NCBI GenBank assembly: GCA_965260995.1
Contig: CBDHCD010000003.1
Span: 1,550,001 to 1,614,000, forward strand
From: JBBROS01 sp965260995
GTDB lineage: Bacteria; Pseudomonadota; Alphaproteobacteria; Acetobacterales; Acetobacteraceae
DNA: 64,000 nucleotides
Direction: 5' to 3'
Part shown: positions 52,073 to 60,979 of the stretch, piece after piece
Numbering within the stretch: the stretch's first letter is position 1
Layout: every line of letters begins with the position of its first letter
Position numbers and translations under genes: made by a program
The notes under the pieces: model-generated
Told to the model about the DNA's origin: nothing
Database searches by the model: none
The model's input: only the letters and a program-made list of their open reading frames with translations

Positions 52073-53061
52073 CGGCGCGCCGGCTTGGCCGCCGGGCCGG
52101 CGTGGAAGCCGAGCGTCTTGAACGTTTCGCGCATGTGCGGCGGCAGCCCGGCCTCCACCACCAGGCGTCCGCCGCCCGGGTGCGGCAGGTCGAGGGCGCG
52201 GGCGTGCAGGTGCAGCTTCTCCGGCAAGCCCTCGACGACGGCGCTGAACGCCCCGTTCTGGTCAGGCTCGTGATACTTGCGGTCGCCGACGATGGGCGCG
52301 CCCAGGGCGACGCAGTGGACGCGCAACTGGTGGGTGCGGCCGGTGACGGGGCTGAGTTCCAGCCAGGCCAGCTTCTGCCCGGCGTTGTCGAGCGTGCGGT
52401 AGTCGGTGACGGCGCGCTGGGCGTCCTCGTCGTCGCGGGCGGCGGGGACGCTGCGCTCGCCGCGCAGGCCGGCGTACTTCAGGAGCGGCAGGTCGATGCG
52501 CCCCTCGACCGGCACCGGCCGCCCGGCGACGACCGCCCAGTAGGTCTTGCGCACGTCGCGGCCGCGGAACGCCGCCGCCAGCTTGGCCGCGACCCCCGGG
52601 GTGCGGGCCAGCACCAGCACGCCCGAGGTGTCGCGGTCGAGGCGGTGGACCAGGCGGGGCCGCGGCGCGCCGTCGTCGCGCAGGCCGTCCAACATGCCGT
52701 CGAGGTGGCGGCTGATGCCGGGGCCACCCTGGACGGCGAGGCCGAACGGCTTGTCGAGCACGATCACCTGCGGGTCGCGGTAGAGCACCATGCCGTCCAG
52801 CTCGCGTCGCAGCGCCGGGTCGGCGGCGGCGGGGGGCACGGGCTTGGGCGCGGGGCCGGCGGGCAAGGGCGGCACGCGGACGGACTGGCCGGCGGCGAGC
52901 CGGGTCGCGGCCTCGGCGCGCTTGCCGTCAACCCGGACCTGGCCGGTGCGGCACAGCTTCTGGATCGCGGCCTGGGTGAGGCCGGGGAAGTGGCGGCGGA
53001 ACCAGCGGTCGAGCCGGATCTCGGCCTCGTCCTCGGCGACCGCGCGCAGCTCAACGGCCAT
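52069..53061 (-). CDS. rluC: RluC/RluD-type 23S rRNA pseudouridine synthase
   Basis: 330 residues from MAVELRAVAEDEAEIRLDRWFRRHFPGLTQAAIQKLCRTGQVRVDGKR, an S4 RNA-binding domain, followed by a Pro/Ala linker and the catalytic domain (LYRDPQVIVLDKPFGLAVQGG, then HRLDRDTSGVLVLART with the catalytic Asp in RLD, and VTGRTHQLRVHCVALG). It overlaps rarA by 11 bp and asmA by 4 bp (ATGA), so it is coupled to both. RluC versus RluD versus RluB specificity is not settled by sequence alone; RluC is the closest fit. Confidence 0.9.
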   Translation of the reverse strand: MAVELRAVAEDEAEIRLDRWFRRHFPGLTQAAIQKLCRTGQVRVDGKRAEAATRLAAGQSVRVPPLPAGPAPKPVPPAAADPALRRELDGMVLYRDPQVIVLDKPFGLAVQGGPGISRHLDGMLDGLRDDGAPRPRLVHRLDRDTSGVLVLARTPGVAAKLAAAFRGRDVRKTYWAVVAGRPVPVEGRIDLPLLKYAGLRGERSVPAARDDEDAQRAVTDYRTLDNAGQKLAWLELSPVTGRTHQLRVHCVALGAPIVGDRKYHEPDQNGAFSAVVEGLPEKLHLHARALDLPHPGGGRLVVEAGLPPHMRETFKTLGFHAGPAAKPARR

Positions 53062-54379
53062 GCCGGGCCTCGCGCAAGCCGGACCAGTGGGCGAGGCGCC
53101 TGGCCACCTCGCGCTCGAAGCCGCGGTCCTTCGGCCGGTAGAATGTCTCGCGCGCCATGCCGTCCGGGAAATAGTCCTGGCCGGAGAAGGCGTCCTCCGC
53201 ATCGTGGTCGTAGGCGTAGCCCGCGCCGTGGCCGAGGGTCCGCATCAGCTTGGTCGGCGCGTTCAGGATGTGCGCGGACGGCGGCAGGCTGCCGGTGTCG
53301 CGGGCGCGGCCGGCGGCCTGCTTGGCGGCGGCGTAGAGCGCGTTCGATTTCGGCGCGGTGCCGAGATAGACGATGGCCTGGGCGATCGACAGCTCGCCTT
53401 CCGGGCTGCCGAGGCGCTCGAAGGCGTCGGAGGCGGCGAGCGCCTGCACCAGCGCCTGCGGGTCGGCGAGACCGATGTCCTCGGACGCGAAGCGCACCAG
53501 GCGGCGGGCGACGTAGCGAACGTCCTCGCCGCCGGCCACCATGCGGGCGAACCAGTAGAGCGCGGCGTCCGGGTCGGAGCCGCGCAAGGACTTGTGCAGG
53601 GCGGAGATGAGGTTGAAGTGCTCCTCGCGGTCCTTGTCGTAGAGCGCGGGGCGGCGGCCGATGGCCTCGGCCACGCCGGCGGCGTCCAGCGCCGGGCCGC
53701 CCGGCAAGGCGAGCAACTGTTCGGCGATGTTGAGCAGGTAGCGCCCGTCGCCGTCCGCCATCGCGCACGCCGCGGTCCGCGCCTCCGGCGTCACGGCCAG
53801 CGCCCGCCCGGCGGCGGCCTCGGCGCGGGCAAGCAGGCGCGACAGCGACGGCTCGTCGAGCCGCCGCAGCACCAGCACCTGGCAGCGGGACAGCAGGGCG
53901 CCGTTCAGGGCGAAGGATGGGTTCTCGGTGGTCGCGCCGACCAGGACGACCGTGCCGTCCTCCACCACGGGCAGGAAGCCGTCCTGCTGGGCGCGGTTGA
54001 AGCGATGCACCTCGTCCACGAACAGCAAGGTGCGGCGGCCCTCGGCGCGTTGCCGGGCCGCCTCCTCGAACACGCGCTTGAGATCGGCGACGCCGGAGAA
54101 CACGGCGGACAGGGACGCGAAACGCAACCCGGCCGCGTCCGCGAGCAGGCGCGCGATGGTCGTCTTGCCAACGCCGGGCGGGCCCCACAGGATCAGCGAC
54201 GGCAACGAGCTCCGGCCGATCATCTGGGTGAGGCTGCCAGCCGGGCCGACCAGATGATCCTGGCCAACCACGTCGGCCAATGACGCGGGCCGAAGCCGCT
54301 CCGCCAACGGACGGGCCTCGTCGCCTGATGCGCCCGAACTAGGAGAGAACAATTCCGGAGCGGCGGCGCGTGGGTTCAT
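53051..54379 (-). CDS. rarA: replication-associated recombination ATPase RarA (MgsA)
   Basis: 442 residues. LAERLRPASLADVVGQDHLVGPAGSLTQMI, Walker A LWGPPGVGKTT, Walker B LLFVDEVHRFNRAQQD, sensor 1 VGATTENPSFALNGALLSRCQ, then the MgsA C-terminal domain (FNLISALHKSLRGSDPDAALYWFARMVAGGEDVRYVARRLVRFASEDIGLAD) are typical. It acts at stalled replication forks. It is 37 bp downstream of rplQ, so the ribosomal transcript may continue into it, as in other alphaproteobacteria. Confidence 0.96.
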   Translation of the reverse strand: MNPRAAAPELFSPSSGASGDEARPLAERLRPASLADVVGQDHLVGPAGSLTQMIGRSSLPSLILWGPPGVGKTTIARLLADAAGLRFASLSAVFSGVADLKRVFEEAARQRAEGRRTLLFVDEVHRFNRAQQDGFLPVVEDGTVVLVGATTENPSFALNGALLSRCQVLVLRRLDEPSLSRLLARAEAAAGRALAVTPEARTAACAMADGDGRYLLNIAEQLLALPGGPALDAAGVAEAIGRRPALYDKDREEHFNLISALHKSLRGSDPDAALYWFARMVAGGEDVRYVARRLVRFASEDIGLADPQALVQALAASDAFERLGSPEGELSIAQAIVYLGTAPKSNALYAAAKQAAGRARDTGSLPPSAHILNAPTKLMRTLGHGAGYAYDHDAEDAFSGQDYFPDGMARETFYRPKDRGFEREVARRLAHWSGLREARHGR

Positions 54380-54416
54380 CCCAGGCTCCGCCGCGCCGCC
54401 GTCCGCCGCCGGTCGT

Positions 54417-54845
54417 TCAGTCCTCGGTCTCGTCGTCGTCCGCTGCGGCCTCGGGCTTGGGGCCGCTGTCCAGGCCCTTGGCGTCCAGGTCGCGGTCGAC
54501 CAACTCGATGATCGCCATGGTCGCCATATCGCCGTGCCGCATCCCGGCCTTGAGCACGCGGGTGTAACCGCCGTTGCGGGTCTTGTAGCGGTCGGCCAGG
54601 GCGGAGAACAGCTTGCCGACGAGCGCGTCGTCCTGCAATTGCGACTGCGCCTGGCGTCGGGCGTGCAAGCCGCCGCGCTTGCCGAGGGTGATCAGCTTCT
54701 CCGCCACCGGCCGCAACTCCTTGGCCTTGGGCAGGGTCGTGGTGATCTGCTCGTGCTTGAGCAATGCGTGGGCCATGTTGCGGAACATGGCGGCGCGGTG
54801 GCTGGACGTGACGCCCAGCTTGCGGCCGGAAACACCGTGACGCAT
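54417..54845 (-). CDS. rplQ: 50S ribosomal protein L17
   Basis: 142 residues. MRHGVSGRKLGVTSSHRAAMFRNMAHALLKHEQITTTLPKAKELRPVAEKLITLGKRG is the L17 N-terminal core; NGGYTRVLKAGMRHGDMATMAIIELVDRD follows, then an acidic C-terminal tail (ADDDETED). It is the last gene of the alpha operon (rpsM-rpsK-rpoA-rplQ), 110 bp after rpoA. L17 binds near the tunnel exit of the large subunit. Confidence 0.98.
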   Translation of the reverse strand: MRHGVSGRKLGVTSSHRAAMFRNMAHALLKHEQITTTLPKAKELRPVAEKLITLGKRGGLHARRQAQSQLQDDALVGKLFSALADRYKTRNGGYTRVLKAGMRHGDMATMAIIELVDRDLDAKGLDSGPKPEAAADDDETED

Positions 54846-54955
54846 GGTTCAGGGTCCTCGCTGGAGCGTGATCCGGCCGAACGGGATCAACACGCTCGTT
54901 GAAACAGGCCAGGACGGACCCGTGCGCTGATCGGCGCGGGCCACGCCCTGGCGGC

Positions 54956-55975
54956 TCAGAACGGCTCGTCGAGCCGCTTGGCCAGGTCCTCGATGTTCTC
55001 CGGCGGCCAGCCCGCCACGTTCATCGACAGCGACAAGCCCATCGCCGTCAGCACTTCCTTGATCTCGTTCAGCGACTTGCGGCCGAAGTTCGGCGTGCGC
55101 AGCATCTCCTGCTCGGTCTTCTGCACCAGGTCGCCGATGTAGACGATGTTGTCGTTCTTGAGGCAGTTGGCGCTGCGGACCGACAGCTCCAGCTCGTCCA
55201 CCTTGCGCAGCAGGTTGCGGTTGAACGGCAGGTCGTCCTGGATGTCGTCGGCGCGGGCGAGCTGCGGCTCGTCGAAGTTGATGAACAACTGCAACTGGTC
55301 CTGCAGGATGCGGGCGGCCAGCGCCACCGCGTCCTCCGGCGACACCGCGCCGTTGGTCTCCACTTCGAGCAGCAGCTTGTCGTAGTCCGTGACCTGTCCC
55401 ACCCGGGTCGGCTCGACCTTGTAGCTCACGCGCTTCACCGGCGAGTAGATCGCATCGACCGGGATCAGCCCGATCGGCGCGTCCTCCGGCCGGTTCGCCG
55501 CCGCCGGCACGTAGCCCTTGCCCAGGTTGACGGTGAACTCCATGCCGAGCTTGATGCCGTCGTCGAGCGTGCAGATCACGAGGTCGGGGTTCATCACCTC
55601 GATGTCGTGCCCAGTCTGCATCTGCCCGGCCGTCACCTCGCCCGGCCCGGTCGCCGTCAGCACCATGCGCTTCGGCCCTTCGCCGTGCATCCTAAGCGCG
55701 AGCTGCTTGATGTTCAGCACGATGTCCGTCACGTCCTCGCGCACGCCGGCGATGCTGCTGAACTCGTGCAGCACGCCGTCGATCTGCACCGCCGTCACCG
55801 CCGCGCCCTGCAGCGAGGACAGCAGCACGCGGCGCACCGCGTTGCCGAGCGTCATGCCGAAGCCGCGCTCCAGCGGCTCCGCGACCACGGTCGCGACCCG
55901 GTGCGGATCGGCACCGGGCTCGACATCGAGCTTCTCCGGCTTGATCAGGTTTTGCCAGTTCCTCTGGAGGACCAT
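54956..55975 (-). CDS. rpoA: RNA polymerase alpha subunit
   Basis: 339 residues. MVLQRNWQNLIKPEKLDVEPGAD starts the N-terminal dimerisation domain (EPLERGFGMTLGNAVRRVLLSSLQGAAVTAVQIDGV), and RSANCLKNDNIVYIGDLVQKTEQEMLRTPNFGRKSLNEIKEVL is the C-terminal domain that contacts UP elements and activators. It nucleates polymerase assembly. Between rpsK and rplQ as in most alphaproteobacteria. Full length, no anomalies. Confidence 0.98.
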   Translation of the reverse strand: MVLQRNWQNLIKPEKLDVEPGADPHRVATVVAEPLERGFGMTLGNAVRRVLLSSLQGAAVTAVQIDGVLHEFSSIAGVREDVTDIVLNIKQLALRMHGEGPKRMVLTATGPGEVTAGQMQTGHDIEVMNPDLVICTLDDGIKLGMEFTVNLGKGYVPAAANRPEDAPIGLIPVDAIYSPVKRVSYKVEPTRVGQVTDYDKLLLEVETNGAVSPEDAVALAARILQDQLQLFINFDEPQLARADDIQDDLPFNRNLLRKVDELELSVRSANCLKNDNIVYIGDLVQKTEQEMLRTPNFGRKSLNEIKEVLTAMGLSLSMNVAGWPPENIEDLAKRLDEPF

Positions 55976-56042
55976 GGATCGTCTCCGACAATGCAGGACG
56001 GCGCCGCGCCCGAGGGCGGCGCCGTCCTTCGATGAGATGGGC

Positions 56043-56438
56043 CTACACGCGGCGGCGCTTGCGGGCGCGGCAGCCGTTGTGCGGGATGGGCGTCATGTCG
56101 CGGATGGCGGTGATCGCGAATCCCACCGCCTGCAGCGCCCGCAACGCGCTCTCGCGGCCGGAGCCGGGGCCGCTCACTTCGATCTCCAGCGTCTCCATCC
56201 CGTGCTCACGCGCCTTGCGGCCGGCGTCCTCGGCCGCGACCTGGGCAGCATAAGGCGTGCTCTTGCGGCTGCCCTTGAAGCCCTGCATCCCGGACGACGA
56301 CCAGGCGATGGTGTTGCCCTGGGCGTCCGTGATGGTGATCATTGTGTTGTTGAACGTGGCCGCGACGTGCGCGACGCCGGAGATGATATTCTTGCGCTCC
56401 TTGCGGCGCGGGGCGCGGGTCGTGGCGGGCTTCGCCAT
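56043..56438 (-). CDS. rpsK: 30S ribosomal protein S11
   Basis: 131 residues from MAKPATTRAPRRKERKNIISGVAHVAATFNNTMITITDAQGNTIAW; an in-frame ATG 12 codons upstream is less likely. SAGMQGFKGSRKSTPYAAQVAA-type sequence and the C-terminal DMTPIPHNGCRARKRRRV are diagnostic. It forms part of the platform of the 30S subunit. 60 bp downstream of rpsM, 67 bp upstream of rpoA, same transcript. Confidence 0.97.
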   Translation of the reverse strand: MAKPATTRAPRRKERKNIISGVAHVAATFNNTMITITDAQGNTIAWSSSGMQGFKGSRKSTPYAAQVAAEDAGRKAREHGMETLEIEVSGPGSGRESALRALQAVGFAITAIRDMTPIPHNGCRARKRRRV

Positions 56439-56498
56439 GGGCAGTTCCTGACAGTTCGTGCGCCGCCCGGCCAACGCGGCCGGGCGCAGGGGATAAGG

Positions 56499-56876
56499 CT
56501 ACTTGGTGACTTTCTTCTTGCCGGCGATCGCGACGGCCTTGCCCTTGCGCGTGCGGGCGTTGGTGTGCGTCCGCTGGCCATGCACCGGCAGGCCGCGGCG
56601 ATGGCGCAAGCCGCGGTAGCAGCCGAGGTCCATCAGGCGCTTGATGTTCATCGCGACCTCTCGGCGCAAGTCGCCCTCGACGCGGTATTCACGATCGATC
56701 AGCTCACGGATCCGCAGCACTTCCTCGTCCGACAGTTGGTTGACCCGGCGCTCGTCCGGGATGCCGAGTTGGGTGCAGATCTCCTGCGCGTTGGTCGGCC
56801 CGATGCCGTAGATGTAACGCAGGCTGATCGCCACTCGCTTGTTGGTCGGGATGTTCACACCGGCAATGCGCGCCAC
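56499..56876 (-). CDS. rpsM: 30S ribosomal protein S13
   Basis: 125 residues. MARIAGVNIPTNKRVAISLRYIYGIGPTNAQEICTQLGIPDERRVNQLSDEEVLRIRELID is canonical, with the C-terminal GLRHRRGLPVHGQRTHTNARTRKGKA tail that contacts tRNA and the P site. First gene of the alpha operon; the sigma-70 promoter at 57035-57062 lies about 160 bp upstream of it, giving a leader of that length that could carry S4 autoregulation. Full length. Confidence 0.98.
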   Translation of the reverse strand: MARIAGVNIPTNKRVAISLRYIYGIGPTNAQEICTQLGIPDERRVNQLSDEEVLRIRELIDREYRVEGDLRREVAMNIKRLMDLGCYRGLRHRRGLPVHGQRTHTNARTRKGKAVAIAGKKKVTK

Positions 56877-57034
56877 GCTGCTTTCTCCTGATCGTCCACG
56901 GCGCGCCGCGATCGGCGCGCCTGGGTCGTGCTCGGGCCTCTGCTCGCCGCGGCGCTGATGCTCCCGTGGCGCTGGAAACCCATGAAATTGTTGAATGCCC
57001 AGACTCGCGACCCAAACCTGGGTGAAGGGCGCGG

Positions 57035-57062
57035 ACTATACAGCCAAGCCTCTCGAAGTCAA
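57035..57062 (-). promoter_or_regulatory. sigma-70 promoter for the alpha operon (rpsM-rpsK-rpoA-rplQ)
   Basis: On the minus strand: -35 TTGACT (57062-57057), 16-bp spacer, -10 TATAGT (57040-57035). It is in the AT-rich gap between adk and rpsM. It suggests the alpha operon has its own promoter in addition to readthrough from spc. Confidence 0.7.
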
Positions 57063-57072
57063 TATTTCTGGA

Positions 57073-57759
57073 TCAATTTTTGTTGAGTTCTGTCAAGTCC
57101 TCACGCCGCGAGATCCGCGCCAGCGCCGCCTCGACCTGCCGCCCAACCTCGTCCATCTCCGCCATCCCATCGACCGTCACCAACCGGCCCAGCGCCCGAT
57201 AATGCGGCAGGATCGGCGCGGTCTGGGTGTGGTAGACCGACAGCCGGGCGTCCACGGTGTCGCGCCGGTCATCGGCTCGCCGCACGAACTCGTGGCTGCC
57301 GCACACGTCGCAGGCGCCGGCCACGCGCGGCGGGCGGAACTGGTCGTGATAGCCGGCGCCGCACTTGGCGCAGGTGAACCGCCCGGCGATGCGCTCGACC
57401 AGCGCCGCGTCGTCAACCTTCAACTCGATCACCGCGTCGAGCTTCTGGCCGGACTTGGCGAGCATGGTGTCGAGCGCCTCGGCCTGGGCGACGTTGCGTG
57501 GGAAACCGTCCAGGATGAACCCGCCGGCCGCGTCGGGCCGGCGAATCCGGTTCTCAAGCATGTCGATCAGCAACTCGTCCGGCACCAGCAGCCCGGCTTC
57601 CATCAGGGATTTCGCTCGCGAGCCGGTCTCGCTGCCGGCGGCGACCTCGGCGCGCAGCATGTCGCCGGTCGAGATCTGCGCCATGCCGCGCTGCTGTTCG
57701 AGCCGCTTGGCCTGCGTTCCCTTCCCTGCCCCGGGCGGCCCCAGCAGGATGATGTTCAT
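57073..57759 (-). CDS. adk: adenylate kinase, zinc-type
   Basis: 228 residues. MNIILLGPPGAGKGTQAKRLEQQRGMAQISTGDMLRAEV is the P-loop; GGFILDGFPRNVAQAEALD binds AMP; the LID has CAKC and CDVC zinc-binding cysteines, unlike enterobacterial Adk. It interconverts ATP, AMP and ADP. The ATG overlaps the secY stop (ATGA). It sits between secY and the alpha promoter as in many bacteria. Confidence 0.97.
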   Translation of the reverse strand: MNIILLGPPGAGKGTQAKRLEQQRGMAQISTGDMLRAEVAAGSETGSRAKSLMEAGLLVPDELLIDMLENRIRRPDAAGGFILDGFPRNVAQAEALDTMLAKSGQKLDAVIELKVDDAALVERIAGRFTCAKCGAGYHDQFRPPRVAGACDVCGSHEFVRRADDRRDTVDARLSVYHTQTAPILPHYRALGRLVTVDGMAEMDEVGRQVEAALARISRREDLTELNKN

Positions 57760-59099
57760 CGCACCCTCGCCCGGCCCCGCGTCTTGCGGATCAGGCCCTC
57801 GTACTGGTGCGCCAGCAGGTGCGACTGCACCTGCGTCACCGTGTCCATCGTCACGCTGACGATGATCATCAGGCTGGTGCCGCCGAAGTAGAACGGCACG
57901 CCGTAGCGGCTGATGAGGATCTCCGGCAACAGGCACACCACGCATAGGTAAAGCGCGCCCACGGTCGTCAGCCGCGACAGGATGGTGTCGAAGTACTGCG
58001 CCGTGTTGGAGCCGGGCCGCACGCCCGGCACGAAGCCGCCGTACTTCTTGAGGTTGTCCGCTGTCTCCTCCGGGTTGAACACCACGGCGGTGTAGAAATA
58101 GGAGAAGAAGATGATCATGCCCGCGTAGGCCAGCATGTAGAGCGGCTCGCCGTGCCCGAGCTTCTGGCCGATCCAGGACAGCCAGGTCGTCTGCCCGGCG
58201 TTGGAGAAGCCGGCGATGGTGGCCGGGATCAGCAGGATCGAGCTGGCGAAGATCGGCGGGATCACGCCCGCGGTGTTGACCTTGAGCGGCATGTGCGTCG
58301 AGTCGCCGCCGAACATGCGCTGGCCGACCTGGCGCTTGGGATACTGGATCACCACCCGCCGCTGCGCCCGCTCCATGAACACCACGAAGGCGATCACCGC
58401 CGCGGCGATGACGATGAAGGCGAGGATGAACACCGGCGACAGCGCCCCCGTCCGCCCCAGCTCCAGCAGGCTGGCCAACGCGTGCGGCAGGTTGGCGACG
58501 ATGCCGGCGAAGATGATCAGGCTGACGCCGTTGCCGACGCCGCGCGCCGTGATCTGCTCGCCGAGCCACATCAGGAACATCGTGCCGCCCACCAGCGTCA
58601 CGACGCAGGACACGCGGAAGAACCAGCCGGGGTCGATCACCGCGTTGCCGAAGTTGCCGCGCATCCCTTCCAGCCCGACCGCGATGCCGTAGGACTGCAC
58701 CAGCGCGATCAGCACCGTCAGATACCGGGTGTACTGGTTGATCTTCTTGCGCCCGCTCTCGCCTTCCTTCTTCAAGGCTTCGAGCGACGGCACCGCCGCC
58801 GTCATCAACTGCAAGATGATGCTAGCGCTGATGTAGGGCATGATGTTCAGCGCGAACACCGTCATCCGGCCGAGCGCGCCGCCGCTGAACATGTCGAACA
58901 TGCCGAGGATGCCGCCGCCGTGCTGGGACAGCAACTCGCCCATCACCGACGCGTCAACGCCGGGCACCGGGATGTAGGTGCCGACCCGGTAGACCAGCAG
59001 CGCGCCCAGGGTGAACCAAATGCGCTTCTTGAGTTCGGTCGCCTTGGTGAACGCGCCGATATTGAGATTTGCCGCGAGCTGTTCGGCCGCCGACGCCAT
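57756..59099 (-). CDS. secY: preprotein translocase subunit SecY
   Basis: 447 residues from MASAAEQLAANLNIGAFTKATELKKRIWFTLGALLVYRVGTYIPVPGVD; an earlier ATG would add 13 residues. Ten membrane segments, with TM2 plug region SGGALGRMTVFALNIMPYISASIILQL and cytosolic loops EGESGRKKINQYTRYLTVLIALVQ and QVGQRMFGGDSTHMPLKVNTAGVIPPIFASS. It forms the protein-conducting channel with SecE and SecG. Between rplO and adk in the spc operon. Confidence 0.98.
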   Translation of the reverse strand: MASAAEQLAANLNIGAFTKATELKKRIWFTLGALLVYRVGTYIPVPGVDASVMGELLSQHGGGILGMFDMFSGGALGRMTVFALNIMPYISASIILQLMTAAVPSLEALKKEGESGRKKINQYTRYLTVLIALVQSYGIAVGLEGMRGNFGNAVIDPGWFFRVSCVVTLVGGTMFLMWLGEQITARGVGNGVSLIIFAGIVANLPHALASLLELGRTGALSPVFILAFIVIAAAVIAFVVFMERAQRRVVIQYPKRQVGQRMFGGDSTHMPLKVNTAGVIPPIFASSILLIPATIAGFSNAGQTTWLSWIGQKLGHGEPLYMLAYAGMIIFFSYFYTAVVFNPEETADNLKKYGGFVPGVRPGSNTAQYFDTILSRLTTVGALYLCVVCLLPEILISRYGVPFYFGGTSLMIIVSVTMDTVTQVQSHLLAHQYEGLIRKTRGRARVR

Positions 59100-59203
59100 G
59101 GGAAGTCCCCCCGACAAGGGCGCGGCTGCCTGTCCCATTATGGTCCGCGGACGCCGCCCTTGCCCCGTGATGTAGGAACCCGGCCAGGCCGGGCCAAACG
59201 CAT

Positions 59204-59746
59204 TCAGCCGGCCGCGGACCCGTCCGTCCCAATCTCGCCAGCAGTCTCGCCGGCAGTCCCGCCGACCGCCTCGCCAGGCGAAGCCGCGGCCGAGGTCACC
59301 ACCTGCCCCCCGGCCTGCTCCACCGCCGCGACGGCGGCGGCCGACGCGCCCGAAACATGCACCGTGATCGCCCGGCTGATCTCGCCGCCCGCCAACAGGC
59401 GCACGCCCGCCAGCTTGCCGATCCGCGCCAGCCCGGCCTCGGCCAACGCCGATTCGGTGATCGGCGCGTCACCAGCGAGCTTGCCGGATTGCAGCGCCTT
59501 GTCGATCGCGCCCAGGTTGACCGGCGCGTACTCCTTGCGGAACGGGTTGTGGAAGCCCCGCTTCGGCAGGCGGCGGTAGATCGGTAGCTGCCCGCCCTCG
59601 AAGCCGTTCAGCGACACGCCTTCGCGCGCCTTCTGGCCCTTGACGCCCTTGCCGGACGTCTTGCCCTTGCCGGAGCCGATGCCGCGGCCGAGCCGCTTGC
59701 TCTTGAGCCGCGCGCCCGGGTTGTCCCGGATTTCGTTGAGGTTCAT
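59204..59746 (-). CDS. rplO: 50S ribosomal protein L15
   Basis: 180 residues. MNLNEIRDNPGARLKSKRLGRGIGSGKGKTSGKGVKGQKAREGVSLNGFEGGQLPIYRRLPKRGF is the conserved core. L15 is usually about 145-160 residues; the extra C-terminus (GEAVGGTAGETAGEIGTDGSAAG) is a low-complexity Gly/Ala/Thr/Glu tail of partly repeated units. The start overlaps the rpmD stop (ATGA). A 104-bp gap to secY follows. Confidence 0.97.
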   Translation of the reverse strand: MNLNEIRDNPGARLKSKRLGRGIGSGKGKTSGKGVKGQKAREGVSLNGFEGGQLPIYRRLPKRGFHNPFRKEYAPVNLGAIDKALQSGKLAGDAPITESALAEAGLARIGKLAGVRLLAGGEISRAITVHVSGASAAAVAAVEQAGGQVVTSAAASPGEAVGGTAGETAGEIGTDGSAAG

Positions 59747-59940
59747 CCCACGTCCTCCACCTGCACCAGGTGCGCCACCCGGCGGATCATGCCGCGCACC
59801 GACGGCGTGTCCTCCAGCTCACGGGTGCGCCGCAGCTTGCCGAGTCCCAGGCCCGCCAGCGTCTGGATCTGGTCCTTCTTGCGGCCCAGGCCCGACGCCA
59901 CCTGCGTCACCCGCACCCGTCCCTTGGCCGTGTCAGACAT
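59743..59940 (-). CDS. rpmD: 50S ribosomal protein L30
   Basis: 65 residues. MSDTAKGRVRVTQVASGLGRKKDQIQTLAGLGLGKLRRTRELEDTPSVRGMIRRVAHLVQVEDV is the typical short bacterial L30. It overlaps rpsE by 8 bp and rplO by 4 bp, so translation is tightly coupled in the spc operon. L30 binds 5S and 23S rRNA. Confidence 0.97.
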   Translation of the reverse strand: MSDTAKGRVRVTQVASGLGRKKDQIQTLAGLGLGKLRRTRELEDTPSVRGMIRRVAHLVQVEDVG

Positions 59941-60526
59941 CGGCCTGCTCCGCCGCCGGCGCGTCCGCGACAGCCACCCGCGTGCCGAGGATGTCCGACA
60001 CCTTCTTGCCGCGCCGGGCCGCGACGCCGCGCGGGCTGCCGCAGCGCTGCAAGGCAGCGAAGGTGGCCTTGACCATGTTGTGCGGGTTGCGGCTGCCGAG
60101 CGACTTGGCCACCACGTCGTTGATCCCCAGCGTCTCGAACACGGCGCGCATCGGCCCGCCGGCGATGATGCCGGTGCCGGCCGTCGCCGAGCGCAACACC
60201 ACGTGCCCAGCCCCGAACAGGCCCTCGACATCGTGGTGCAGCGTGCGCCCTTCCTTCATCGGCACCCGGATCATGCCCTTCTTGGCCCGCTCCGTCGCCT
60301 TGCGGATCGCCTCCGGCACCTCGCGCGCCTTGCCCGCGCCGTAGCCGACCCGACCTTTCTGATCCCCGACCACCACCAGGGCGGCGAAGGCGAACCGGCG
60401 CCCACCCTTCACCACTTTGGCGACGCGGTTGATGGTGACCAGCTTGTCGATCAGCTCGTCGCCGTCGCGGTCGCGGTCCCTATCGCGGCCGCCCCGGCCG
60501 CCTTCCCTTGCATCCCGTGCCATCAA
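59933..60526 (-). CDS. rpsE: 30S ribosomal protein S5
   Basis: 197 residues. DELIDKLVTINRVAKVVKGGRRFAFAALVVVGDQKGRVGYGAGKAREVPEAIRKATERAKK is the S5 RNA-binding domain; HHDVEGLFGAGHVVLRSATAGTGIIAGGPMRAVFETLGINDVVAKSLGSRNPHNMVKATF follows. An N-terminal Gly/Arg/Asp-rich extension (ARDAREGGRGGRDRDRDRDG) and a short acidic C-terminus are typical of alphaproteobacteria. It shapes the decoding A-site. Between rplR and rpmD. Confidence 0.97.
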   Translation of the reverse strand: MMARDAREGGRGGRDRDRDRDGDELIDKLVTINRVAKVVKGGRRFAFAALVVVGDQKGRVGYGAGKAREVPEAIRKATERAKKGMIRVPMKEGRTLHHDVEGLFGAGHVVLRSATAGTGIIAGGPMRAVFETLGINDVVAKSLGSRNPHNMVKATFAALQRCGSPRGVAARRGKKVSDILGTRVAVADAPAAEQADV

Positions 60527-60615
60527 CTAAACTCCTGCAACGGTCATCCCCGGGAGCGGATCGCCGAACGATCCGGGCTGCCGGGCTGCCGCGTGAACCC
60601 AACCAGATGATCGGC

Positions 60616-60978
60616 CTAGAACGCCAACCCGCCCTCGCGCGCCGCGTCGGCCAGAGCCTTGACCCGGCCGTGATACAGGTAAGCGCCGCGGTCGAACACC
60701 ACCTTGCTCACCCCGGCCGCGACCGCGCGCTCCGCCACCAGCTTGCCGACCCGCGCCGCCGCGTCCCGGTCGGCCCCGGTCTTGATCTCGCCCCGCAGCT
60801 CTTTCTCCAGGCTCGAGGCGGCGGCCAGCGTCCGCCCCTGGCCGTCGTCGATGACCTGGGCGTAGATGTGCTTGCCCGAGCGGAACACCGACAGCCGCGG
60901 CCGGCCGCCCGACTTCTGCCGAAGCTGATAGCGCAGACGCGCCTGCCGCCTCGTCTTGAGATCCATCGAGACACCCAT
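60616..60978 (-). CDS. rplR: 50S ribosomal protein L18
   Basis: 120 residues as drawn; an alternative ATG four codons in (MDLKTRRQ) has no better ribosome site. KTRRQARLRYQLRQKSGGRPRLSVFRSGKHIYAQVIDDGQGRTLAAASSLEKEL is canonical. L18 binds 5S rRNA. The start is 1 bp after the rplF stop. Full length. Confidence 0.96.
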   Translation of the reverse strand: MGVSMDLKTRRQARLRYQLRQKSGGRPRLSVFRSGKHIYAQVIDDGQGRTLAAASSLEKELRGEIKTGADRDAAARVGKLVAERAVAAGVSKVVFDRGAYLYHGRVKALADAAREGGLAF

Positions 60979-60979
60979 C

